From Elusimicrobiota bacterium (GTDB lineage: Bacteria; Elusimicrobiota; Elusimicrobia; UBA1565; UBA9628), in the NCBI GenBank assembly GCA_027451985.1, contig DAIDHS010000013.1, positions 1 through 64,000 on the forward strand: DNA of 64,000 nt, read 5' to 3'. Shown here one piece after another: positions 32,443-39,605 of this stretch. Below the pieces are notes generated by a model. That model had not been told where the DNA came from. It saw only the letters and a program-made list of their open reading frames with translations, and did no database searches. The translations under genes were made by a program, and so were the position numbers. The stretch's first letter is position 1; each line of letters starts with the position of its first letter.

Positions 32443-35400
32443 CTATCTCCAGAATCCCGTGTGGGCGGCGACGGAGGTAGCCACGAAGAAGGCGGCCCAA
32501 AGGGCCGCGGAAAGGGCGACGGCGGCGAAGCGGTTCTTGGGGTAGAGCTTCGCGGCGACAAGCTGCGGGCCCAGGATGAGGAGCGGCCCCAGGATGCCGA
32601 TGGCGTTTCCGGTCACGTTGTACCAGCGGCCCGCGGACATGAAGATGGGGACCAGGAACAGGTTGCCGACCATGCCGACGATAAGATAGAGCGGACGGAT
32701 GCCTTGCAGGCTTTCAAAGGCCTTGCGGCGCGCCTCCGGAGCGGCCGTGGGGTCCTTCATCTCTCTCAGGGCGCGACGATTGGCGAGAATTTGGGGCAGC
32801 GTGAACCCCGTGAAGACCGCAGTGGCCGCGATGCCCATGGCTTGCACCAGCCAGGCGTGGGCGATGATGGGCCAGGCTACGGCGACGGCGGCCGCGGAGC
32901 CAAGGACGACGAGTCCCCATTTCCAACGCGGGAAGACTTTTCCCGAAGCCAGCTGCGCGAGGATGTAAACAGAGCCGGCGGCGCCGATGAGCGCGTTGCC
33001 GATGAGCGCGGCGCTGCCGCTGGCCAGAAAGGTTGGGAAATTAAGCAGATTGCCTGCGATGAGCGTCATCTGGGAGAGAGCGCTCACGCCCGAGAGTCGC
33101 TGCCGGGCCTGGACGGCCGCTTGTCCGCCTTCTTTTAAAAGCCGCAGGTTCTTGCGGTTGGCGGCGATTTGCACCCAGGGAAAGAAGAAAAAGGTCACAT
33201 TGGCGGCCCAGCCCGAGATAGAGGAGAGAAGCGCGTAGTGCGCGATGACCCACGGGGCGGCCAGGGCGGCCGCTCCGACCAGAGCCGCGGCGCCTGCGGC
33301 GAAAAGGATGGCGGCGGGGGTTCCGAAGCCCGAGTCCGTCCGTGTGCGGCCCGCGGATTTTCCGGCCCTGGCCAAGCGCAGGACCGCGCCTTCACCGGGC
33401 GCTAGTTCGGCGGCGGCCGCGGCGGCGTAGCCGGGGACTTGGGCGCCGGCCGTAAGCGGGGCTTGGGTTGGGTTGGCCAGGACGGCGTAGACCGGAGCCT
33501 CTGGGTTGTTGGCGGACTTGAGCAGGTAACCGACCCAGGCGGCGCTTTGATCCGCGGGCTCAAGGGGCTCTAGAACGGGTGAGCCCAACTCCTTCTTGAT
33601 GTCCTTGGCCTGGGCGAAGAGCGACTCGAAGAACGGGGCGTATTCTGGGTGCTGGGCCGACCACTGGGACCAATCCACGCTGACGGGAACGGAGAAGGGA
33701 ACGGCCTTGGGAAAATCGCCAGGATCGGGATGGTCGTAGCCGATCTCCTGCGAGGCGTAGAAGAGCAAGTTGCCGGGCAAGAGCAGCGTCATGAGCGCGG
33801 CGGCCTTCCAGAGCCGGCCCAGGCCGCTCACGGGCCGCCTGTCGATGGCGGCTTGGCGCTCGGGCGCGGCTTCATCATGGTTGCCGATGAACTCAAGGCC
33901 CGTGGCGCCGCCCTTCTGCCAGGTCAGGAAGGCGGCTTCGCGCACGGCCTGCCGGATGTCGCCCACGGAGGCGTTCATCCACGCGTCGTACCATCCGTAC
34001 TGGCCCTCGCCCGTATTCATGTCGTTCTTGTTGTAGATGGAGTCGAAGCCCGCGGCAGAAAGAGCGTCGCGAAAGGCGTAGGCTTCCGCGAGGTAGGCCG
34101 CGGAGGGGTTTTGCCGCCGCCCCGTCTCGATGAGCTGGGCCAAAAATTCCTTGGGCGGCGTCTGCACGCCCCAGAGGCTCGAGAAAGCGCCGTTGAGAAG
34201 CTGGTAGGCCATGTCCACGCGCAGGCCGTCGACGCCGCGGGCGATCCAGCGGGCCGCGATGGCCGACATGGCGTCGCGCGCGTCTTGGCGGGAATAGTCG
34301 AGCTGGGCGGTGTCCTTCCAATAGGCGCGGGCTCCGAAGGAGTTGTAGCCGCCGTGGCTCACCCAGATCCAGCGGCCGAGCTTCTGGCTGAAGTACGAGA
34401 AGTAGCCTTCAGGCGGCTTCTGCGCATCCCCTTCGACCTCGCGATGGATGAAGAACTCCGGATGCTCGGCCAAGAGGCTAGAGTCCATCGAGGTATGGTT
34501 GGGCACGAAATCGAGCACGACCTTCAGGCCCGCGGCGTGGGCGCGGCGGACGAAGCCCTCGAAGTCCTCCATTGTCCCCAACTCGGGGTTGACCGCGGCG
34601 TTGTCCTGGATGGAGTAGGGCGAGCCGCCGGCGGTCCCGATGCGGTTTCTTTCGCCGATGGGGAAGATGCCCATGGTCCAAACCGAGTCGTAGCCTTGGG
34701 ATTTAAGGTCAGCCAAATCCTCTGCGGAAAAATCGGCGAAAAACTTTCCGGTTGAAGAGCCCTCCGACCGGCCGCGCCAGGCGCGCCAAGACTGAAGGTT
34801 GAAGGCGCGGGGGAAAATCTCGTAGATGCGGCTTTTTTGCATCCAGGCGGAGGGCCAGAACTCGAGCGCCGCAGTCTGCAGGGCCTTGACGCCGTCCTCG
34901 AGCAGCCCTTGGAGGGCGGAGTTCTTGCGCGTGGGGCTCATTTTCGCCTGGCGCAAGGCGTCCGTGCGGGCCTGCAGCGCGGCCGCGGCGGGAATTTCGC
35001 GTGCGGGGGAAAGCAGCGCGTCCAAATACTCGAAATATTGGTCCAGGTGATGGAGGATGGACGCGGGACCGAGGTCCGACTCGATTTCCCGCTTGGAGTA
35101 CGTGAAGCCTTCCAGGCCGGCGCTGCGGGCGGAGAACGTCTCGTCCGGCCGGCCCGCGATGTGGAAGACGAACGGGTTGACGCGCTGGCCTTGGGCATTC
35201 CTGGTGCCGGCGCTCAAGACCGCGCGTAACAGCCCCGCGCGGCGCAGGCTCGCGTCAGGCAGGACGGGAGAATCGGCGGAACCAGCGGGAAGATCAAGTC
35301 TGGCGTCCCGGCTCAAGGATTCGGCGGAAGCGGCGGGTGAGGAAGAGGCGAGTTGTTTCGAGAGCCGCCGGGACATTTCCTCCTTGAGGTGCTGCAGGTA

Positions 35401-35850
35401 AGCGAAGGGACGCGGCGTCTGCGATGGAGAGCCGCCCTCGGTTCCGGCTTTCCGGCTTTGCGCGTCGCGCGCCGCCGGAGACGCGGGCAGAGCCGCAGCC
35501 TCTTCCAGCCGAACCGCGGCTTGCGGTTCCGCGGGGGCTTTTTCCGCGGCCGCCGCAGTGCGCGGCGTTTCCGAGCGGAGCAAATCGGCGGCGTTGGGGG
35601 CCGGCAGGGCCGATAAATTGGCGTCGGGGGAGAGATCCGCCGGCAGGGTCGGCAAGCTCGGGATGGCGGGCACGGCGCCCGTCCCGGCGGCCGTGGGAAG
35701 TTCCTGCGGGGCCTCGTCCGCTGCGGAGAACTCCTGGGCGGCCAGACGGTAGCCTTCGAGCTGAGGGCCGACTCCCAGGATGAGGAAGCTTATAAGGATG
35801 CTGAAGGCTTTGCGGAGGACGAAGGGGAAGTCATCCTTGCTTCCGTTCAT
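32443..35850 (-). CDS. Secreted GH13 alpha-amylase fused to a duplicated SWEET/PQ-loop-like membrane domain
   Basis: 1135 residues from the ATG at 35850. Hydrophobic signal or anchor at 12-30; Ala/Pro/Ser-rich linker about 40-200; helical region to ~335; GH13 barrel ~338-830. All four GH13 regions are present: Asp447 (VVLDFVPNH), nucleophile Asp546 (GLRVDMAY), acid Glu589 (YLAEAY), Asp659 (FIGNHDE). The C-terminal ~270 residues hold seven or eight membrane helices in two similar halves (~872-980 and ~998-1108), each with an ANRK/ANRR-type loop after a P-x-x-Q or PQ motif (PWVQIAANRK, TLPQILANRR), a GN-hydrophobic-P helix and a KxFP/KLYP end. This resembles PQ-loop/SWEET transporters. Catalysis outside and sugar passage in one chain is inferred. 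A maltodextrin-type carrier gene follows. Confidence 0.82.
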   Translation of the reverse strand: MNGSKDDFPFVLRKAFSILISFLILGVGPQLEGYRLAAQEFSAADEAPQELPTAAGTGAVPAIPSLPTLPADLSPDANLSALPAPNAADLLRSETPRTAAAAEKAPAEPQAAVRLEEAAALPASPAARDAQSRKAGTEGGSPSQTPRPFAYLQHLKEEMSRRLSKQLASSSPAASAESLSRDARLDLPAGSADSPVLPDASLRRAGLLRAVLSAGTRNAQGQRVNPFVFHIAGRPDETFSARSAGLEGFTYSKREIESDLGPASILHHLDQYFEYLDALLSPAREIPAAAALQARTDALRQAKMSPTRKNSALQGLLEDGVKALQTAALEFWPSAWMQKSRIYEIFPRAFNLQSWRAWRGRSEGSSTGKFFADFSAEDLADLKSQGYDSVWTMGIFPIGERNRIGTAGGSPYSIQDNAAVNPELGTMEDFEGFVRRAHAAGLKVVLDFVPNHTSMDSSLLAEHPEFFIHREVEGDAQKPPEGYFSYFSQKLGRWIWVSHGGYNSFGARAYWKDTAQLDYSRQDARDAMSAIAARWIARGVDGLRVDMAYQLLNGAFSSLWGVQTPPKEFLAQLIETGRRQNPSAAYLAEAYAFRDALSAAGFDSIYNKNDMNTGEGQYGWYDAWMNASVGDIRQAVREAAFLTWQKGGATGLEFIGNHDEAAPERQAAIDRRPVSGLGRLWKAAALMTLLLPGNLLFYASQEIGYDHPDPGDFPKAVPFSVPVSVDWSQWSAQHPEYAPFFESLFAQAKDIKKELGSPVLEPLEPADQSAAWVGYLLKSANNPEAPVYAVLANPTQAPLTAGAQVPGYAAAAAAELAPGEGAVLRLARAGKSAGRTRTDSGFGTPAAILFAAGAAALVGAAALAAPWVIAHYALLSSISGWAANVTFFFFPWVQIAANRKNLRLLKEGGQAAVQARQRLSGVSALSQMTLIAGNLLNFPTFLASGSAALIGNALIGAAGSVYILAQLASGKVFPRWKWGLVVLGSAAAVAVAWPIIAHAWLVQAMGIAATAVFTGFTLPQILANRRALREMKDPTAAPEARRKAFESLQGIRPLYLIVGMVGNLFLVPIFMSAGRWYNVTGNAIGILGPLLILGPQLVAAKLYPKNRFAAVALSAALWAAFFVATSVAAHTGFWR

Positions 35851-35856
35851 ACGCTC

Positions 35857-35862
35857 ATTGTA
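35857..35862 (-). promoter_or_regulatory. -10-like element for the amylase-fusion gene
   Basis: TACAAT on the minus strand ends six bases before the ATG at 35850. No strong -35. The spacing predicts a transcript starting at the AUG. Confidence 0.5.
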
Positions 35863-35906
35863 TCTTGCGAAGATTCCGGAAGCCTGAAGCCAATGGCCCA
35901 AAAAAG

Positions 35907-35929
35907 CTGGGCAATAAGGCCCAGTTTTT
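35907..35929. terminator. Short bidirectional terminator-like hairpin in the amylase/gatC intergenic region
   Basis: CTGGGC-AATAAG-GCCCAG (35907-35924) is followed by five T residues on the + strand, and on the minus strand by a C and T-runs (A run 35900-35905 on +). It could terminate in either direction, or act as an attenuator, but both genes read away from it. Further GGCCC palindromes flank it. Confidence 0.45.
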
Positions 35930-35930
35930 G

Positions 35931-35945
35931 GGGCCTTAAAGGCCC
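35931..35945. repeat. GGGCCTTAAAGGCCC near-perfect palindrome
   Basis: A 15-base inverted repeat (GGGCC-TTAAA-GGCCC) lies midway between the divergent amylase-fusion gene and gatC. GGCCC also occurs at 35895 and 35919, giving competing pairings. It may be a regulator site; none is proven. Confidence 0.55.
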
Positions 35946-35988
35946 AGGCGCTCCAAGCGCGCGTGGGCGTGATTTCGCGGCGATTTGA

Positions 35989-35994
35989 TATAAT
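35989..35994 (+). promoter_or_regulatory. -10 element for the gatC operon
   Basis: A perfect TATAAT (context TTTGATATAATTG) lies 23 bases before the ATG at 36018. No clear -35 match is seen 16-18 bases upstream. Confidence 0.6.
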
Positions 35995-36017
35995 TGACGC
36001 GCCTAAACCAACCAACC

Positions 36018-36308
36018 ATGAGCCTCGGCCTCGAAGACGTCCGAAAAATCGCCAAGCTGGCGCGCCTGCGGCTCTCCGCGGATGAGGAAGCCCTCTACCG
36101 CGAGCAGATGGGCAAGATTTTGGACTCAGTCGCGGAACTCTCGCGCCTGGACACGGCGGACGTGCAGCCCACCGCCTCGGTCTCGGGCGCCGCAAGCGCC
36201 TGGCGGGAAGATCGGGCGATTGCGTTCCCTGGCGCCGAAAAAATCCTGTCCCTCGCGCCCGAGCGCGAAGGCCCTTATTTCAAGGTGAAGAAGGTCATCG
36301 AGGGATGA
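36018..36308 (+). CDS. gatC: Aspartyl/glutamyl-tRNA amidotransferase subunit C
   Basis: 96 residues from the ATG at 36018; a TTG at 35994 would add eight residues but lies on the -10 box. The family pattern is clear: LEDVRKIAKLARLRLSADEE, YREQMGKILDSVAELSRLDT, and the ending EGPYFKVKKVIEG. GatC wraps GatA and GatB in the GatCAB complex that converts Glu-tRNA(Gln) and/or Asp-tRNA(Asn) to the amidated form. Its stop overlaps the gatA ATG by four bases. Confidence 0.95.
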   Translation: MSLGLEDVRKIAKLARLRLSADEEALYREQMGKILDSVAELSRLDTADVQPTASVSGAASAWREDRAIAFPGAEKILSLAPEREGPYFKVKKVIEG

Positions 36309-37759
36309 CGACCATCGGGCTTTCGGCTGCGGACATCGCCGCGGGCGTTTCGGGTGGCGCGTTTTCCGCCGAGGACGTCGCGCGCGAGCACTTGGCCCGC
36401 ATCAAGGAAAAGGACGCGGGCATCCGCGCCTTCGTGACCGTCCTCGAGGAGCAGGCCCTGGCCCAGGCGCGCGCGGTCGACGCCAAGAAAAAACGCGGGG
36501 AGAAGCTGGGCGCCCTGTGCGGCGTCCCGGTCGCGGTCAAGGACAACATTCTCATCGAAGGGGTGGAGACCACCTGCTCCTCGAAAATTTTGAAGGGCTA
36601 CGTCGCTCCTTACGACGCCGATGTGATCGCGCGGCTGCGCAAGGCCGACGCGGTCTTCATCGGTAAGACCAACCTGGACGAGTTCGCCATGGGCTCCTCG
36701 ACCGAAAACTCGGCGTTCTTCAAGACCGCCAACCCCTGGAACAAGGACTGCGTGCCGGGCGGCTCCTCGGGCGGCTCGGCCGCGGCCGTGGCCGCAGGCT
36801 TTGCGCCTCTGGCCTTGGGCTCGGACACTGGCGGGTCCATCCGCCAACCGGCGGCCCTGTGCGGCGCCGTGGGCCTGAAGCCCACTTACGGCGCGGTTTC
36901 GCGCCGCGGGCTCATCGCCTTCGCTTCTTCTTTGGATCAAATCGGCCCCATCACGCGCACCGCGGCCGACGCGGCCCTGGCCCTCTCCGTCATCGGCGGA
37001 CACGATCCGCTTGATTCCACCTCCTCGCCGGAGTTCGATGCGGGCAAGGCCCTGGAACCCGCGCCCAAGAGCTTTGTCGGATTGCGCGTGGGCATCCCCA
37101 AGGAATATTTCATCAAGGGCATCGATCCCGAGGTTGAAAAAGCCGTGCGCGAGGCGATCGCGGTCTTCGAGAAGCTGGGCGCCAAGACGAGCGAGGTGTC
37201 CCTGCCGCACAGCCAGTACGCGATCAGCACCTACTACCTCATCGCGCCCTCGGAGGCCAGCTCCAACCTCGCGCGTTTCGACGGCATCCGCTATGGGCGA
37301 CGGGCTGCGGAAGCCGCGACTCTGGAGGAAGTCTACGAACGCTCACGCGGCGAGGGCTTCGGCCCCGAGGTCAAGCGGCGCATCATGCTGGGGACCTATG
37401 CCTTGTCCTCAGGCTATTACGACGCCTACTACGCCAAGGCCCAGCGCGTCAGGACCCTCATCAAGCAAGACTTTGAGAAGGCGTTCGCGTCGGTCGATTT
37501 GCTGCTCACGCCCACCGCGCCGTCTCCCGCCTTTAAGTTCGGCGAGAAAACTAAGGACCCGCTGTCGATGTACCTCTCAGATGTCTTCACGATTCCTTCC
37601 AACCTCGCCGGCAACGCTTCCATTTCGGTGCCCTGCGGGCTGACGCGCTCGGGCTTGCCCATCGGTCTGCAGATCATCGCAGATCAATTCCAAGACGGGC
37701 GCCTTCTGGCCGCGGCCGCGGCCTTCGAGCGCGAGCGGCCCTTCCCGAGGCTCAGCTGA
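36305..37759 (+). CDS. gatA: Aspartyl/glutamyl-tRNA amidotransferase subunit A
   Basis: 484 residues of the amidase-signature family. The catalytic Lys-cisSer-Ser triad is visible: the Lys in PVAVKDNI, then GGSSGGSAAAVAAG and GSDTGGSIRQPA with the two serines. FGPEVKRRIMLGTYALSSGYYDAYY is GatA-specific. It hydrolyses glutamine and supplies ammonia to GatB. One-base overlap with the following Nudix gene. Confidence 0.97.
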   Translation: MTTIGLSAADIAAGVSGGAFSAEDVAREHLARIKEKDAGIRAFVTVLEEQALAQARAVDAKKKRGEKLGALCGVPVAVKDNILIEGVETTCSSKILKGYVAPYDADVIARLRKADAVFIGKTNLDEFAMGSSTENSAFFKTANPWNKDCVPGGSSGGSAAAVAAGFAPLALGSDTGGSIRQPAALCGAVGLKPTYGAVSRRGLIAFASSLDQIGPITRTAADAALALSVIGGHDPLDSTSSPEFDAGKALEPAPKSFVGLRVGIPKEYFIKGIDPEVEKAVREAIAVFEKLGAKTSEVSLPHSQYAISTYYLIAPSEASSNLARFDGIRYGRRAAEAATLEEVYERSRGEGFGPEVKRRIMLGTYALSSGYYDAYYAKAQRVRTLIKQDFEKAFASVDLLLTPTAPSPAFKFGEKTKDPLSMYLSDVFTIPSNLAGNASISVPCGLTRSGLPIGLQIIADQFQDGRLLAAAAAFERERPFPRLS

Positions 37760-38157
37760 TGCGCGAGGAATTTTCCGCCGGCGGCGTAGTCCTGCGGGGC
37801 GGCGAAATGGCCTTGGTGCAGGTGACCAATCTCAAGGGCGAGACAGTCTGGACCTTCCCAAAAGGGCACCTTGAGGCGGGCGAGTCGGCCCAGGAGGCCG
37901 CGTTGCGCGAGGTGGAGGAGGAAACCGGCTGGCGCTGCAAGACGATTAAGCCCCTCATCAAGGTGCACTACCAATTTTCCCGGCAGGGCGTGCCCGTTTC
38001 CAAGAGCGTCGAATGGTTCCTGATGGAGCCCCTGGAGAAAGTCGGCGAGCCGGCCGAGGGAGAAATCCTCTCCTGCCGCTGGGCCACGGCCGAGGCCGCG
38101 CGCAAGCTGGTGCGCTATCCCTCGGACGTCGAGCTTCTGGGGCTGGTGGCGGCTTGA
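37759..38157 (+). CDS. Nudix hydrolase
   Basis: 132 residues. The Nudix box is present (GHLEAGESAQEAALREVEEETGW, matching Gx5Ex7REUxEExGU). The start REEFSAGGVVLRGG and the T/VWTFPKGH lead-in resemble the Ap4A-hydrolase/MutT-like group, so a diadenosine polyphosphate or nucleotide substrate is likely but unproven. It sits between gatA and gatB with single-base overlaps at both ends, a placement not explained by the amidotransferase itself. Confidence 0.88.
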   Translation: MREEFSAGGVVLRGGEMALVQVTNLKGETVWTFPKGHLEAGESAQEAALREVEEETGWRCKTIKPLIKVHYQFSRQGVPVSKSVEWFLMEPLEKVGEPAEGEILSCRWATAEAARKLVRYPSDVELLGLVAA

Positions 38158-39605
38158 TGGCGAGCTACGAGATGGTGGTGGGCCTTGAGGTCCACGCGCA
38201 GCTGGCCACGGAGAGCAAACTTTTCTGCTCCTGCCCGACGGACGGCTTCGGCGCGACGCCCAACAGCCGGATTTGCCCGGTGTGCACCGGACAGCCGGGC
38301 GTTCTGCCGGTTTTGAACCGAAGGGCCGCGGAGCTGGCCTTCCGCGCGGCCGCGGCGCTGGGCTGCCGCATCGCACCCGTCTCCATCTTCGCGCGCAAGA
38401 ACTACTTTTACCCCGATCTGCCCAAGGCCTACCAGATCTCCCAGTACGAGCTGCCCTTCTCCGAGCACGGGGGACTTGAAATCCGGGACAAGGAGGGCCA
38501 TACTCAGCGGGTGCGCATCCACCGCATCCACATGGAGGAGGACGCGGGCAAGCTTCTCCACGCCGTGGGCGCGGAGAAGCTTGATTACTCCTTGGTGGAC
38601 TTCAATCGGGCCGGCACGCCGCTGGTCGAAATCGTCTCGGAGCCCGACATCCGCAGCTCCGATGAGGCCTACGCCTATCTCACGGCTTTGAAGGAAATCC
38701 TGCAGTACGCCGGAGTCTCGGGCTGCAACATGGAAAAAGGCGAGATGCGCTGCGACGCCAACGTTTCCCTGCGCCCCGCCGGGACGGAGAAGTTCGGCAC
38801 GCGCGCCGAAATCAAGAACTTGAACTCTTTTCATAACGTCAAGCTCGCCTTGGATTACGAGTTCGCGCGCCAAGCCGAGATTCTGGACTCCGGCGGCCGC
38901 GTCGTGCAGGAGACCAGGCTTTGGGACGCTGAGCGGGGAGCGACCGCCTCCATGCGCTCCAAGGAAGAGGCTCACGACTACCGCTATTTCCCCGATCCGG
39001 ACTTGCTGCCGCTTCACGCCGACGCGGCCTGGGTCGAGCGCGTCAAAGCCTCGGTGCCGGAACTGCCCGCGCAGCGCCGCGCGCGCCTGGCCGCCGAGTT
39101 CGGGCTCTCGGACTATGACGCCGAAGTTTTGACTGCTGAAAGAGCTTTGGGAGATTTTTTTCTTGAGGCAAATCCTGAGCGGGGATCCGCAAAAACTTTG
39201 GCAAACTTTATAACAACGGAACTTCAGGGGAAACTTAATTCGGAAAATATCCCTATAGAGGAAATCCCGATTAAACCACTTCAACTCTGTAGTTTGGTCG
39301 GCTTGACTAATACAGGAATAATTTCAAGCAAAGGGGCAAAGGAAATCTTCTCCGAGATGTGGAAAACAGGTAAAGATCCAAAGGAATTAGTGCAGGAACT
39401 GGGCCTGGCCCAGGTCTCGGACGAGGGACAAATCAAGGCCTGGATTCAAGAGGCTTTAGCCGCCAACCCCAAGGCGGCCGAGGATTTGCGCGGCGGCAAG
39501 GAGCGCGCGGCCGGCTCCATCGTCGGCGCGGTCATGAAGCTCTCCAAGGGCAAGGCGAATCCGGCCCTGGTCAACCGCCTTATTAAGGAAGCGGTCAAGG
39601 CATGA
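38157..39605 (+). CDS. gatB: Aspartyl/glutamyl-tRNA amidotransferase subunit B, with a low-GC internal patch
   Basis: 482 residues from the ATG at 38157 (MASYEMVVGLEVHAQL). GatB motifs: FCSCPTDGFGATPNSRICPVCTG, the HMEEDAGK kinase-site segment, DFNRAGTPLVEIVSEPD and KSKEEAHDYRYFPDPDL-like RSKEEAHDYRYFPDPDL; the C-terminal tail domain (GSIVGAVMKLSKGKANPALVNRL) binds tRNA. It activates the misacylated tRNA with ATP. Bases 39121-39400 have about 41% G+C with AAA/GAA/TTT-type codons, whereas the preceding 60 bases have 75%; the frame is intact and the protein still looks like GatB. Recombination with a lower-GC gatB is the simplest explanation. Confidence 0.96.
   Translation: MASYEMVVGLEVHAQLATESKLFCSCPTDGFGATPNSRICPVCTGQPGVLPVLNRRAAELAFRAAAALGCRIAPVSIFARKNYFYPDLPKAYQISQYELPFSEHGGLEIRDKEGHTQRVRIHRIHMEEDAGKLLHAVGAEKLDYSLVDFNRAGTPLVEIVSEPDIRSSDEAYAYLTALKEILQYAGVSGCNMEKGEMRCDANVSLRPAGTEKFGTRAEIKNLNSFHNVKLALDYEFARQAEILDSGGRVVQETRLWDAERGATASMRSKEEAHDYRYFPDPDLLPLHADAAWVERVKASVPELPAQRRARLAAEFGLSDYDAEVLTAERALGDFFLEANPERGSAKTLANFITTELQGKLNSENIPIEEIPIKPLQLCSLVGLTNTGIISSKGAKEIFSEMWKTGKDPKELVQELGLAQVSDEGQIKAWIQEALAANPKAAEDLRGGKERAAGSIVGAVMKLSKGKANPALVNRLIKEAVKA
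39121..39400 (+). other. Low-GC segment inside gatB (recombination candidate)
   Basis: 115 of 280 bases are G or C by direct count (41%), against 45 of 60 (75%) immediately before and 36 of 60 (60%) just after 39421. The edges are abrupt and third codon positions become A/T-rich. It covers the linker and start of the GatB tail domain. Confidence 0.75.

Noticed and set aside
33649-34755. 368-codon + strand frame opposite the amylase barrel
   Set aside because: Antisense of catalytic GH13 motifs; no ribosome-binding site or domain.
35851-36195. N-terminal extension of the amylase gene to 36195
   Set aside because: The extra 115 residues overlap gatC and its promoter and lack secretory features; the ATG at 35850 gives a normal hydrophobic segment.
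38115-39284. 389-codon minus-strand frame opposite gatB
   Set aside because: Shadow of gatB; its composition changes exactly at the low-GC patch and no homology is evident.
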